Assembly (NCBI RefSeq): GCF_037975245.1
Contig: NC_092583.1
Coordinates: forward strand, 14,983,264 to 15,047,263
Source: Apostichopus japonicus
Lineage: Eukaryota; Echinodermata; Holothuroidea; Aspidochirotida; Stichopodidae
Direction of reading: 5' to 3'
Length of the DNA: 64,000 bases
Shown: positions 24,801-36,800 of the stretch, piece by piece
Numbering within the stretch: position 1 is the stretch's first letter
Layout: each line of letters opens with the position of its first letter
Notes under the pieces: generated by a model
What the model was told of the DNA's origin: nothing
The model's input: the letters and a program-made list of their open reading frames with translations, nothing else
Database searches by the model: none
Position numbers and translations under genes: made by a program

Positions 24801-26590
24801 TGTATCACCAGAGCAACTCAGTCCTGTTGAAACGTCTTTCGAGATGCTGCCAGATTACACCCCAGCAATATCTGAGGTGACATATGTTCCATTAAAGCAA
24901 GAAGATGAAGATACTCATGAAAGGTCAACCATAACACTTGCTCAAGAAAGACCTGATGAAGAACTTCCTGAAATTTCATTTAAATTACATAAGCCTAAAC
25001 CTGAAGAATTCGAGACAGTAGTAGAAGTGAAGCTAAAGCCACAGGAAGAGTCTGCAGCGATTGGAATAGATATTCCTGAAGATGTTGTGCCTATACACAG
25101 GACAATAAGTCCCCAAAGAGACTATCCTGAGGAGAAAACAGTCACAGAAACAGTGAATATCACCAGGGATATTGTGGAGGACAAAGAAATTCCAGCCAGG
25201 GGAAGGTCAGAGGTAATTATTGCACCAGATGAAGATGATCAACCCCAAAGGCCAAGAGACACAACAGAAGTTGTATTTGATGTTGAGACCCCAAGTAAAA
25301 CACCAGTCACAATAACCGAGACAGTTACTATTGTGGATACAGAGGAATTCCCAGATGAGGAGCAACCAGAGGAGGAGAGGTCTATTACTGAGGTAGCAAT
25401 TTTCCATGAAAAGCCAACAAATACCACTGAAATAGAATTTGATGTTAAGAAACCAAGAAGAAAGCCAGAGACTATCACTGAGACAATAACTGTTGTTGAA
25501 ACAGTAGAGAAAGAAATGCCTCAAGAAGACCAACCAGAGGAAGATCGGTCTATAACTGAAGTTGCCATTCAACATGAGAGGCCAAGTGGAACTACAGAAA
25601 TAGAATTTGATGTTAAAGAGCCCAAGCAACAACCACAGACTGTGAGTGAGACAACAACAGTCATTGAAACTGTGGAGGAAGAATTTCTTCAAGAGGAACA
25701 ACCAGATGAGGAAAGGTCAATAACAGAGGTTGCCATTCAGCATGAGAGACCAAGAGATACAACAGAAGTGGAATTTGATGTGCATGAGCCCAAAAGAAGA
25801 CCTGAAACAATAACAGAGACAGTAACAGTTGTTGAAACAGTGGAAGAGGAATATCCTCAGCGGGAATTACCTGATGAAGAAGAAAGGTCAATAACAGAGG
25901 TAGCCATTCAGCATGACAGACCACGAGACACAACTGAAGTAGTACTTGATGTTGAACAGCCTGACAAGAAACCAGAGACATTAACAGAAACCATAACAGT
26001 TGTAGAAACGGTTGAAGAGGAATTTGAACAAGTCCCTCAAGATGATGAGAGACCATCTGCAAGAACTGAATTTGTCATTGCCCCAGATAAACCTCAAAGA
26101 GATACTGTAGGAGTTGAATTTTTCACACGAAGACCTACAGATGACAAAAAGAGGGTTACCATGACAATAGACACAGAAAGACCAGAGGAAGACTTACCAG
26201 AGATAAGTTTCCAGGTCAGAAAGCCTGGCCCAGAGGAGTCAGAGGTGACAATTGGAAGAAAACCAGAAGAACCCAAAAAAGTCAGCGCAATAGAGTTTGC
26301 ACCAAGATTTACAAAGGAACTTGTAGATCAGACAGTTCCACTGGGAGGCACTACAGAACTGACTGTTGAAGTCACTGCAGCACCTAAACCTGATGTGCAA
26401 TGGTACCGAAATGGAGTGGAAATATTCCCTTCTGACACAAAAATGATTGAGCTAGAACCTATTGATGATGAAACATTTAGAAGTACTCTCTTTATCAAAG
26501 ACATTACAGAAGACGATGACACAGAGTTTTCAGTCATTATCACCAACCCTAAGGGCTCAGTTACTTCATATGCAGAGATAACAGTTGAAG
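21818..26590 (+). CDS. Titin-like long acidic repeat exon with C-terminal Ig
   Basis: 4773 bp (1591 codons), phase 1-1. Acceptor catgtag, donor ggtaaaga at 26591. Residues 1-290 are a Glu/Pro/Val-rich start. Residues about 295-910 hold some 17 weak repeats of about 36 residues built around a Leu-Pro-Gln-Asp-x-Leu-x-x-Pro core. Residues about 1130-1410 hold repeats of 56-57 residues around RSITEVAIQHERP and ETVTVVETVEEE. An I-set Ig ends the exon (residues about 1495-1590) with the core Trp (VQWYRNG) but no Cys in strands B or F. A spring-like role is inferred. No known domain other than Ig was recognised. Confidence 0.92.
22700..24560 (+). repeat. About 17 degenerate 36-aa repeats (Leu-Pro-Gln-Asp type)
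   Basis: A motif of the form ELPQDxLxAPxxEE followed by a P-E/D-D-I segment recurs roughly every 36 residues. Examples are ELPVEPL, ELPQDVF, ELPVDTL, QLPQDVL, ELPQDSL, ELPMEHL, ELPQDTL, ELPLDEL and KLPQDSL. Copies are strongly diverged, unlike the array exons, so this is an old repeat. The number of copies is counted by eye. Confidence 0.8.
25210..26060 (+). repeat. Five 56-57-aa repeats (Ser-Ile-Thr-Glu-Val-Ala type)
   Basis: The SITEVAI core occurs at 25381, 25549, 25717 and 25888 (spacing 168, 168 and 171 bp). It is preceded by a related first copy in which an EVIIAPDED segment stands in its place. Each unit continues with HERPxDTTE(V/I)EFDV, a Lys/Pro segment, and ETITVVETVEEE. Positive Lys/Arg runs alternate with Glu runs, unlike the almost purely acidic repeats upstream. 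Confidence 0.85.
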
Positions 26591-26946
26591 GTAAAGAAAT
26601 GTGCATGGCACACAGCAATTTCATTTCAAATTTCAGTAATACGTCTACTTTTTTTGGTAAATTTGTGTGTCAAAAATAGCTTATACATCTCTGTTTTTTG
26701 CAAAAGTGAAAATATTTTATCATCAGAAAGACCCTTTGTACTCAATAGTTTCCTCACTTCAGTGGTTCATATTACATCATACAGTAAAGAAAATGTATTT
26801 TGCTAGAGAATTTACACATTTTTAAATTTTTGATCTATACCATGTGCAGTATATTTGACAACTGGCCTACATTACATGCATTATCAGCTGCCAATATCTA
26901 GGTTGTAGAACCCCTGGCTACCTTTTCAAGTCCATTTGTTTTTCAG
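26591..26946 (+). other. Intron (356 bp)
   Basis: Short AT-rich phase-1 intron with a good acceptor (tttgtttttcag). Nothing else seen. Confidence 0.75.
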
Positions 26947-27254
26947 CTCCAGATGAGCCACTACCAGTTATCATTACCGAAACCACAGTGGAAGAGATTG
27001 AAACTGTAGAAACTACAACAACCATATCTGAAATTGATGGTCCATACCTTGACATACAGACCACAGAAGAAATTCCATATGACATTGAGGAAACTGCTCA
27101 ACGTATTGTAGAGCAGGTGGTTCATGATGTCACTACTGAGCTTCGTCAAGGACCTATCTTCATCAGAGAAGTTGTCCCAGTGGTTGAAACAACATTGACT
27201 GAAGAAGTCAGGCTCGAATGTCAGGTTACTGGAATACCTCAGCCCACAATAAAG
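26947..27254 (+). CDS. Titin-like linker plus 5' half of a split Ig
   Basis: 308 bp, entering in phase 1 and leaving in phase 0. Acceptor tttttcag; donor aaggtaca at 27255. Residues 1-66 are an acidic Thr/Glu linker with TVETTTTISE. From about 27150 an I-set Ig begins (GPIFIREVVPVVE), with the strand-B Cys in RLECQV and the strand-C start at PQPTIK. The domain is completed by the next exon, which begins exactly at the core Trp. Splitting an Ig just before this Trp with a phase-0 intron recurs at two later domains. Confidence 0.9.
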
Positions 27255-27513
27255 GTACATCATCCTTTATTCTCAAAAAATCTATATTTTCAACAGCTAC
27301 TGATCAGTTCCCACCATTTACATCTCGCAACTATAAAAAAAAAATTGTAAACTCTTGAACCAGCATCAATTGATAGAAATATCACACATGTTATGAGCAT
27401 TGCGATATAAACATTGTGCCATTCATGTCTGGTCAGACTCTTAGTAAGAAGTCAAATTTCCATTTATCATTGTTTTACAATTTATTCATGTGGAATTTTA
27501 TTATTCATTTCAG

Positions 27514-27688
27514 TGGTATCACAATGAAGAACCCATCCACAGTGACCGTTACATTGTAATAAATTACAATGATGGTATCAGCCACCTGATGATAACTGAA
27601 GTAACAGAGGAAGATGTAGGCTATTTCATCTGTGAGGCCATCAATCCACTAGGCAGAGTTACAACCGTTTGCAACATTATCATCAGTG
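27514..27688 (+). CDS. Titin-like 3' half of split Ig
   Basis: 175 bp, phase 0 in and phase 1 out. Acceptor atttcag, donor ggtactat at 27689. It starts with the core Trp (WYHNEEP) and carries the strand-F Cys (YFICEAINPLG), so with the preceding exon this Ig has the canonical B-F disulphide pair. It ends in IIISG. Together the two exons make one complete I-set domain of about 93 residues. Confidence 0.9.
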
Positions 27689-28837
27689 GTACTATTTACC
27701 AACCAATTTTGGATATTCTTACGCTAACTGACATGCAAAATACAGTTTTGGATGTTTGCCAGCAGGAAGGAGTGAAAATATTGCCACATAGCATCACAGT
27801 GTAGCTTCAGAGTCGTTCATGTGACTAATAACTGTTATGAAGAAAATAACCTTATCGTTCTCTTCCTTCTCTTTAAAACAGTACTAAACGCTGAATGCTT
27901 CTAAATTTTTGTTTGAGAGTTTGCACTTTCTTCAATGAGAGTTTGCACTCACTTCAATTTGCACGATCAAAACTTGACAAAGATTTTATTGGTTTCATCT
28001 TCTCCCAGATTGCATGAACACTGATGGCAATTTGACTTCTGATGGAAGCACAAGAATCTTCAAGTCAGCTGCACAGTTTTGCTTTAATATTTTTTGGATT
28101 GTTGTTCACTTTGGCATGGTTTTAACACTTTTCTTTCTTCTTGTGTTTTTCAGTTTGCATGGCTCCATCTCCAGATACCACACTGTAGACTTGTGGATCA
28201 TATGCCAATTTTCAGAAATTGGTCGTATTGTCAATTTTGCATGGAATTGTTATTATCAGATAATCTTTCACTGTTCTTTCTTTTAGTTTAATGTTTTGTT
28301 CTGTATTGTTATTGTAATATTTGTCAACTGTGGTTTGAGAGTGATGAATGTTTTTGTGTTGCTTTGCTGATATGACTGTGTGCATAATGTGCGTTGTGCA
28401 ACAAGTTATCATACATAAGTACTTCATAATCATTTTAATAATTCTGTACTTATTCCATATGTATATTTTTGTCTTTTGTGCAATTTGATTACAGCTTTGT
28501 GTCCTTATGAGTCAGACTTATGTGGAAGTATTAGAATCAAAGTTCTCTTTGTCTATCAGGTGTTGTTTTCAAATTGTGATATTAAAAAATGGAGTAATTA
28601 ATATAAATCTCAGCAGTTTGCGGCCCATTGAAAATAGTTCCTCATATTGGTTAAAAAATATGTAATGGTGGTTGCACCTCGATGAAATTAAAATGAGGCA
28701 TGGGGTACATACTGTTCCAATCTCCTCCCCTTCCTCAACTCCTGTTCTCAACCTGCATAATAGGCATCTACCCTGAAATAATGTTGTCATTCCTATTATA
28801 TGGAAATAACTATCTTTATCAACATTTTTATGACTAG
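27689..28837 (+). other. Intron (1149 bp)
   Basis: AT-rich phase-1 intron. A good-looking acceptor at 28153 (tgtgtttttcag) would open a frame that hits a stop after about 12 codons, so it is not taken as an exon. No other feature seen. Confidence 0.72.
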
Positions 28838-29124
28838 GAGTTCAAGGTCCACAGAGACCTGTGGAGGAACACCCTGAACAACCAGAGGAGGTTACAACCA
28901 TCCAGATCACTCAAGAAATCACAGAAGAAGCCAGCCATTTGCAGTTCCCTGTTGAAGAACAACCACAATTTCCAGAGATTTCTATCAAGTTCCAGCCACC
29001 TGAGTTTGTTCAGACTATTGTAGACACAGAAGTGGATGAAGGGGATATTCTCCATCTCAGAGCTACAGTGAAGGGAACTCCCCCAGTGACAATAACATGG
29101 CTCCATGAGGGCACTGAATTAGTA
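28838..29124 (+). CDS. Titin-like linker plus 5' half of a split Ig
   Basis: 287 bp, phase 1 in and phase 0 out. The acceptor is atgactag at 28837; the frame rejects the later cag at 28854. The donor is gtaagt at 29125. A 50-residue acidic linker (EEHPEQPEE, PVEEQPQFPE) leads into an I-set Ig from about 28998 (PPEFVQTIVDTEV). Strand B reads LHLRATV and has no Cys. The core Trp (ITWLHEG) is present. Unlike the two other split Igs, the intron here falls after Trp, at the C-D turn. Confidence 0.88.
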
Positions 29125-29864
29125 GTAAGTATTTCAATATTCCTTTGGGGAAGAAGAAACTTGATGTGCTCTCTGATGTGGTTACATGTTAATATTAACT
29201 GATGACATTTCAATACTGAGAGCCTTGTTCACTGAATAGTCACTATCTTTTATACATCTTAAAGGATTAAAAACAAATACAGCAGTGGTAGCTTATGTTT
29301 GTCGTATATAATAAAAAGGAGTTTAAATTGGGTCGAGGGGAGGGGGCAGGGACAAGGAAAAAGGAGAACCGCAGCAAGGGCAAAAATTTTCTCAGAGCGC
29401 TATTGAATCACTAAAGGTCCACAGCGTTAGCACCCAAATATGGTAGAGAGTGAAGTAATGATCATGCCTTTTTAAACTGTGATAAATATATTTACTGACA
29501 CTCTCAAAGCATTTCATTTTTTTGGGTCAAGCTTCTTTTCCAATTTAATACTCATCGATATCTGAGAATGATTTTGAAGGTGAGAGCCCACACTGAAGAG
29601 TAATTTGTGCAGTTTTCAGTCAGTTAAAATTGGTTGTAAAATGATAAGACTTATAAACTGCATGTTAATTACACACAGGACACCTGTTTGTGCTGTGTGA
29701 GAAAAAACAGTTTACTTGTCAGTATGCTTATTTTTATTGTAATTGAAGATATGTGGAATGGACTTGACAGTTTTAATTAAACTTTTCTACAAAGAATAAC
29801 AAAAATAATGTCAATAAACAATAAAAAGCTTTATCACATCTCATTAATGATCTTTCTTTATTAG
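29125..29864 (+). other. Phase-0 intron (740 bp) with a G-rich element
   Basis: Splits an Ig domain. It holds a run of four G tracts at 29330-29351. The acceptor is tctttattag. Otherwise nothing seen. Confidence 0.75.
29330..29351 (+). other. Putative G-quadruplex motif in intron, sense strand
   Basis: Four G runs of 3, 4, 5 and 3 bases are separated by loops tcga, a and ca. This fits the standard four-tract quadruplex pattern with short loops. It lies on the coding strand, so it would also be present in the pre-mRNA, about 206 bases after the donor at 29125. Whether it folds is not shown by the sequence. Confidence 0.6.
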
Positions 29865-30012
29865 CCTTCACCAGAAGTGGTCATCACAATTGAAGAGAAT
29901 GTTACAGAGCTGATAGTGACCGAGTTTAAACCAGAATTTACTGGTGAATATGTTTGTACAGCTGTAAACCCTGTGGGATCAACAGTCTGTACAGCCCAAG
30001 TTGTGATCAGAG
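29865..30012 (+). CDS. Titin-like 3' half of split Ig
   Basis: 148 bp, phase 0 in and phase 1 out. Acceptor tttattag; donor ggtatggg at 30013. It encodes strands D to G of the Ig begun in the previous exon, with strand-E leucines (VTELIVTEF), the strand-F signature GEYVCTAVNPVG and an extra Cys in strand G (TVCTAQV). The domain has a strand-F Cys but no strand-B partner, so the standard disulphide cannot form. Confidence 0.9.
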
Positions 30013-30887
30013 GTATGGGCTTTAGATTTTACCAATATCTGTATGTTTCTAATAGTCATGTTTCTATAGTGTCAGTTATGTCTGTTTGTTGTTGCTTCTC
30101 AACTCCTCTCTATTTTCAGTTTTGTTTGTCAATTTTATTTTTAAATTACTGATCATTTTCAATTTCAAATGATTTCAAGATATATTGTAGATCAAGCAGG
30201 TATAATTTGGGATTAAATGAATTCATCAGTTATCTGTAGCATGGATAACTTTCAACATGTGAGGCCACAATTTGGATTTGATCCCTAGTTTACAGGAATT
30301 TTCAAAATTTGTGGAAGAGAGTCATTTTGAAAAAGTCAATGTTGCATATGTATAGCCGAAGCAAAGCAAGGAATACAAAAATTTACATTCCGGGTTATGT
30401 GATCCAAGAATCAATGATATGTTGTAATATTTAAATCCAAATTTAATACAGAATATTAATGCCATTCCATTGAGAGATCAAAAATGAATGAGATAGCTTC
30501 TAATGACATCTCTCCAATCGAGTAAAATAAATTGATTATAATGAATATGTAAAGTCAGATTACCTACAGTCTGTTTATGAAGCCTTAAAGAAAGGGTCAC
30601 TTTCATTTCGATGAGATTCTTGCTGTCACAGTGTGAGAGAAGTATTGCATGAGGTGCTCAGTTGGCATGTGTTACTGCTTAACGTGCATCTAGAAATCTA
30701 ATTTATCAATTGTCTTAGTTGTAATCTAAAACATTGATACCGTCAAACCTGTACCAGTTAAGTTTATTTATGTTATCACTTTCTCCAGAACAGACTCAGA
30801 TGATATTTTGGTTAGGTCAATAGTACACACTTTTGTTATGTATTATATGTTGTTAGCATGTCTGTCATTTGATTTTTGCATGCACAG
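30013..30887 (+). other. Intron (875 bp) before the 7-kb exon
   Basis: AT-rich phase-1 intron. Its 3' end reads gatttttgcatgcacag, with a TGCATG hexamer at 30877-30882, five bases from the exon. TGCATG is the binding word of Rbfox splicing factors. No exon seen inside. Confidence 0.72.
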
Positions 30888-33800
30888 AAAGTAAAAGAGT
30901 TGTTGCAGAACAAGAGCATGTTATTAGGTCTGCACCTCATGTAGATCTGCACACCCCTCCAAGTTTAACTGATGCAGAGAATCTGACAGAAGAGGATGAA
31001 GGGTCTAAAGGAGACAGAGATAGAGAAGAGCTTAAAAAAGAAAAGGATGAAAATGAAGAACCACCAGAAGTCCAGGAAACAGCTAATTTAGTCGTGTACC
31101 TAGAAAGTAATCCTGCAGATGGAATTCCTGAAGTACTTTCAGAGGACGAAGATGAAAGAGACCAGGAATTGGATGAATTCTACATAAAAGTGTCTCAAAG
31201 TTACTCTTCTCCGGTCTGCCAGGAACTACAAGATGAGCAGCTGTGTAATCCCAATGACCCTGATACTGACACTTTAGGAGAAGAAACTAGTTCCTCCGTA
31301 TCTGAAGATGGGGATTTTTTGGCTCCACTTTTGAACGACAAGGGATTAACTGAAGATCCTCAGCCCAAAACCATGGATGACAATTTAAGACAAAAGTTGG
31401 AACAGCTGCAGTTAAGTGAACCATCAGAGGATAAAAATGAAGAACCACCAGAAGTCCAGGAAACAGCTAATTTAGTTGTGTACCTAGAAAGTAATCCTGC
31501 AGATGGAATTCCTGAAGTACTTTCGGAGGATGAAGATAAAAGAGACCAGGAATTGGATGAATTCTACATAAAAATGTCTCAAAGTTACTCTTCTCCGGTC
31601 TACCAGGAACTACAAGATGAGCAGCTGTGTAATCCTAATGACCCTGATACTGACACTTTAGGAGAAGAAACTAGTTCCTCCTTATCTGAAGATTGGGATT
31701 TTTTGGCTCCACTCTTGAAGGACAAGGGATTAACTGAAGATCCTCAGCCCAAAACCATGGATGACAATTTAAGACAAAAGTTGGAACAGCTGCAATTAAG
31801 TGAACCATCAGAGGATGAAAATGAAGAACCACCAGAAGTCCAGGAAACAGCTAATTTAGTTGTGTACCTAGAAAGTAATCCTGCAGATGGAATTCCTGAA
31901 GTACTTTCAGAGGACGAAGATAAAAGAGACCAGGAATTGGATGAATTCTACTCAAAAGTGTCTCAAAGTTACTCTTCTCCGGTCTGCCAGGAACTACAAG
32001 ATGAGCAGTTGTGTAATCCCAATGACCCTGATACTGACACTTTAGGAGAAGAAACTAGTTCCTCCGTATCTGAAGATGGGGATTTTTTGGCCCCACTTTT
32101 GAAGGACAAGGGATTAACTGAAGATCCTCAGCCCAAAACCATGGATGAAAATTTAAGACAAAAGTTGGAACAGCTGCAGATAAGTGAACCATCAGAGGAT
32201 GAAAATGAAGAACCACCAGAAGTCCAGGAAACAGCTAATTTAGTCATGTACCTAGAAAGTAATCCTGTAGATGGAATTCCTGAAGGACTTTCAGAGGACG
32301 AAGATAAAAGAGACACGGAATTTGCACCTCATGTAGGTCTGCACACCCCTCCAAGTTTAACTGATGCAGAGAATCCGACCGAAGGGGATGAAGGATATAA
32401 AGAAGACAGAGATAGAGAAGAGCTTGACAAAGAAAATTTGAGTTTGCAATCCTCTGAGTCTACAGATGAGAGTTCTTCCTCAGGGGAGTATGAACCAGAT
32501 GCAAGGGATGAACTCTTGCCAATAGAGGAAGATGATGCAAACCAAATGGATAAAGCTTTTGAAACTTTAGGTGACTCTCAATCTCAACCTGAAGAGGAAG
32601 GAGCAGCCAACCATGAAGAACACATTGAATGGGTTAAACCTGTGTACTATGAGGAACAAGTGGTAGAGAAATATGAAGAAGATGTCAATTATGATATTTA
32701 TCTACAGAGTCATGAAGTCATTGAATACACTGTCCCATTAGATACATCTGCATGGGAGAGGATAAAGGAAGATATAGAACCTGGTGAGGAGGAGTTGACA
32801 GATGAACATGTTCCTAAAGAGCTGGATGCCAATCAAATGCCAGTAGATATGGATGAAGATGACAAAACTGTTAGCAGTGATGACTATGGAACAGAGGAAA
32901 CATCAGAGGGATTGTTTCAGAAAGATGAGAAGCAGCTCTCAATCTCTGAAGATAGTGATCCACATACTGAACATCCTGCTGGAGACCATGAAAAACTTGA
33001 GCCAGCTGACAATGATGAAGATTCACATGAATCAGTTGTTATTCATCAGGTCTGCTTGGAATCGAGGCAAGTTGCTTTTGATGATGACAGTAGAACACTT
33101 CCAAAAGAAATGGAGACTATTGAATTAACTTTAGATGTTGGTTTTTCTGAGGAAATTAATGACATTGTAGATGACAGTGGTGGCAGGAAAAATGAGATCA
33201 GACATGATTTAGCCGGTCAAAGAGAGGAAGAAAATACAGCAGATACAGGAGACAGGAAAAATGTTATTGATATAAACAAAGCTGAACCAACCTGTCGAGA
33301 GAAAACTTCTTCAGAGTGTTCTGATGCATCAATGGATACAGATCCCAAAGAAGATGGGGAGCCGGAAAGTAAAGACTTACTTCATCTTATGGTAGCAAAA
33401 GCCTTTGCTCCTAAACTGGAAGCAAACTCTAATGAAGATGTAAGTGATCCTCCAATAGAGCCAGAGCAAATTTCAGATAAGCACAAGGGATTTTTACTTG
33501 CTCTCATGGGAAAAAAAGCAGATGTAAGCCCTACCTCTGCAGTGGATCCCATGAATGAAAGGTCATCAAACATAGCAGATCCTGAAGGATTAGCAGAGAA
33601 CAAAGATAAAAATCAGCGGCAGTTGAGTGAACCATCAGAGGATGAAAATGAAGAACCACCAGAAGTCCAGGAAACAGCTAATTTAGTCGTGTACCAAGAA
33701 AGTAATCCTGCAGAAGGAATTCCTGAAGTACTTTCAGAGGACGAAGATAAAAGAGACCAGGAATTGGATGAATTCTACATTAAAATGTCTCAAAGTTACT

Positions 33801-36800
33801 CTTCTCCGGTCTACCAGGAACTACAAGATGAGCAGTTGTGTAATCCCAATGACCCTGATACTGACACTTTAGGAGAAGAAACTAGTTCCTCCGTATCTGA
33901 AGATGGGGATTTTTTGGCTCCCCTTTTGAAGGACAAGGGATTAACTGAAGATCCTCAGCCCAAAACCATGGATGACAATTTAAGACAAAAGTTGGAACAG
34001 CTGCAGTTAAGTGAACCATCAGAGGATGAAAATGAAGAACCACCAGAAGTCCAGGAAACAGCTAATTTAGTTGTGTACCTAGAAAGTAATCCAGTAGATG
34101 GAATTCCTGAAGGACTTTCAGAGGACGAAGATAAAAGAGACCAGGAATTTGATGAATTCTACTTAAAAGTGTCTCAAAGTTACTCTTCTCCAGTCTACCA
34201 GGAACTTCAAGATGAGCAGTTGTGTAATCCCAATGACCCTGATACTGACACTTTAGGAGAAGAAACTAGTTCCTCCTTATCTGAAGATGGTGATTTTTTG
34301 GCTCCACTTTTAAAGGACAAGGGATTAACTGAAGATCCTCAGCCCAAAACCATGGATGACAATTTAAGACAAAAGTTGGAACAGCTGCAATTAAGTGAAC
34401 CATCAGAGGATGAAAATGAAGAACCACCAGAAGTCCAGGAAACAGCTAATTTAGTTGTGTACCTAGAAAGTAATCCTGTAGATGGAATTCCTGAAGTACT
34501 TTCAGAGGACGAAGATAAAAGAGACCAGGAATTGGATGAATTCTACATAAAAGTGTCTCAAAGTTACTCTTCTCCGGTCTGCCAGGAACTACAAGATGAG
34601 CAGCTGTGTAATCCCAATGACCCTGTTGTTGACACTTCAGTAGATGAAACCAGCTCCTCCTCATCTGAAGAGGAAGACTTTCTAGGACAGCTTTTTGCAG
34701 AAAAAGGCTTGAATGATGATCTACCCCAAAGACCTATGGATGAAGATATCAGACATAGACTGGAACAATTGCAAGTTAGCTCTGCAAAGGATGAAGTTGA
34801 GCATCCTGAAGCAGCTGGAGAAGATGTTAGTGATGAAGATGAAGAAAAGTTTATTGTTGTTGCATCGATCGAGGTTCCCCAAAGAGAGGAAAGTTCAGAG
34901 GGTGGTCATACCAGTGATAGTGCAAGTTCAAAGAGCACCTCTTCTTCCAATTCAACATCCTCAAGTACAGGAACTGTCAAGAAATTATCAAAAACCGATG
35001 ACTCTGATTACCAAGAGGGAGAGGAAGAGCCTGATGAGAAAACTTTTGCCAGAGTAGAAGTTACATTATCTTTGGAGGATAATAAGACTAAAGACTTAAC
35101 TGATGAAGAATTAGCTGCACTGGAGATGAAAGAAGTTACAGTACTACAGTCATTTTTGGAAAGTAAACCAGTTCTTAATGAAACTCAAGAAGAGAAAGCA
35201 AACAATGATACCCTGGAGGAGGCTAGGGAAAGACCAGAAACAGCCGTGTCTGATATTTTTCTGGTAGTTCCTCAGAAGACTGTTGCTTTGCCATCTTCTC
35301 CTAGAGATGCAGAGGACATTTTGACTAGTGATACCAATAGTCCAAAAGAGAGTAGTAGCAGTTCTGATGATTGTCAGGAAGATGATAACATGCAAGATAA
35401 TTCTTTGGAAAATGAGAGTTCACTTTTGAGCACTGGCCTGGCTGATATGCCAATGCAAAGATCAACTGCAGATATTTATGTGGAAGAGAATAGTCCTCCT
35501 CTCACGCAGAGTGAGATCATCTTGAGTGATCAGTCTAAAGACAATGAAAGTCCTACGATTTTCACTGCATACTTAGATAAAGGTCCTAGATTACCTACAA
35601 CAGACAGAGAACGCTCGGAGCTCCATATGAATATTGGAAATAGGCATTCACCTGGTAGTGCTGTTCGATTTGAAATAGCTACAACACATGACAGTTCAGA
35701 TGTTCTTTTGTCTTCACAATCAACAGAAGAAATGCAATACAACATATTTTCAAATAATGTCCCCATCACAAAAAACCAACGAAGTGAACAGAGATCAGAA
35801 ACTGAGGAGTTTCAACCAGAAGAAAATGGAAACTTCATCTCTGAAAAGTTTCATATGACAAAGGAAAATACATCTTTTGCATCATATGTTGAGTCTCCCA
35901 CGAGACAATATTTTCAGATTGTTCAACCTAATCCCAAATCAGGAGCTCCATGGATTGTAGTCCGCCCTCCAGATGAAAAACCAAGAACAGCATCTGATGA
36001 TGAAGGGTATCCAAACAGAGATAACGATAGTTTATCCTCAAAATCAACTGACACAGAACTTGGAGAGGCGCTTGAATTCACAGAAAGCGACATAGAAGAA
36101 GCCTTAGGAGAAGTTAGTACTAAGGATGAGACAAAGGAGAAAGACCAGATTGAACAGGGAGAGGATATTGAAGAGGATTATGAAAATGATGCAGATGATG
36201 AAAGTGATCATCAGTCAGAAAATGATCAGCCTTGTAGTAAAGCTGATGATGAAAAACAGTTATCAGAGGGAAAGCTAGAAAGAAAAGATAGTCCAGACCA
36301 GAATAATAAGGATGCAAGTGAGAACATGGTTGAAACATTGCTTGTTGAACAATTTACAGAAGCAGGAGTAACCCAAACAGAATCAAGCTGTACAGCTCTG
36401 GAGAAGCAGCACTCATCAAGTATGTCAAACTGTTCAGCAGATGCAGAAATAGAATTAAGTCAACATCCAACTGTTCATTCAGAAACCCAGAGAGATATTG
36501 AAAATCCAACTGCACTAATGAGTGTTGATGAGGCTGGAGATGGTGGTAGTAACAGTAGTGGCTCAAACTCCCCATTAATGGTAGAGCTTCAGATACCCTC
36601 TGGCCAAGATCCTAACACTCAAGAGAATAAATATGTGACTGTGAAAGTGAAGGTTTCCTCAGCCAAACCAAGAAGTGTTCATGTTTCATATCAGGATGAC
36701 AGTCACTCAGAAGAAGAGATTTTTATGAGCCAAAGGAAGAGTGTCAAAGGAGTCTGTGATGGCTCTTTCCAGACAAACCTAAGAGGTGGGACTCCTGAGG

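Noticed and set aside
25207-25701. 164-codon open frame on the - strand opposite the SITEVAI repeats
   Set aside because: It is a shadow of the + strand 56-aa repeats; its Leu/Phe/Ser content follows from antisense reading of Glu and Lys codons.
28154-28190. Possible exon after the acceptor-like tgtgtttttcag at 28153
   Set aside because: The phase-1 frame reaches a stop after about 12 codons and no donor is in place, so it would truncate the protein without a poly(A) signal nearby.
31049-34790. Regularly spaced repeats considered as a CRISPR or satellite array
   Set aside because: They are 384-bp coding repeats in a continuous reading frame with an Ig domain after them, in an intron-bearing animal gene.
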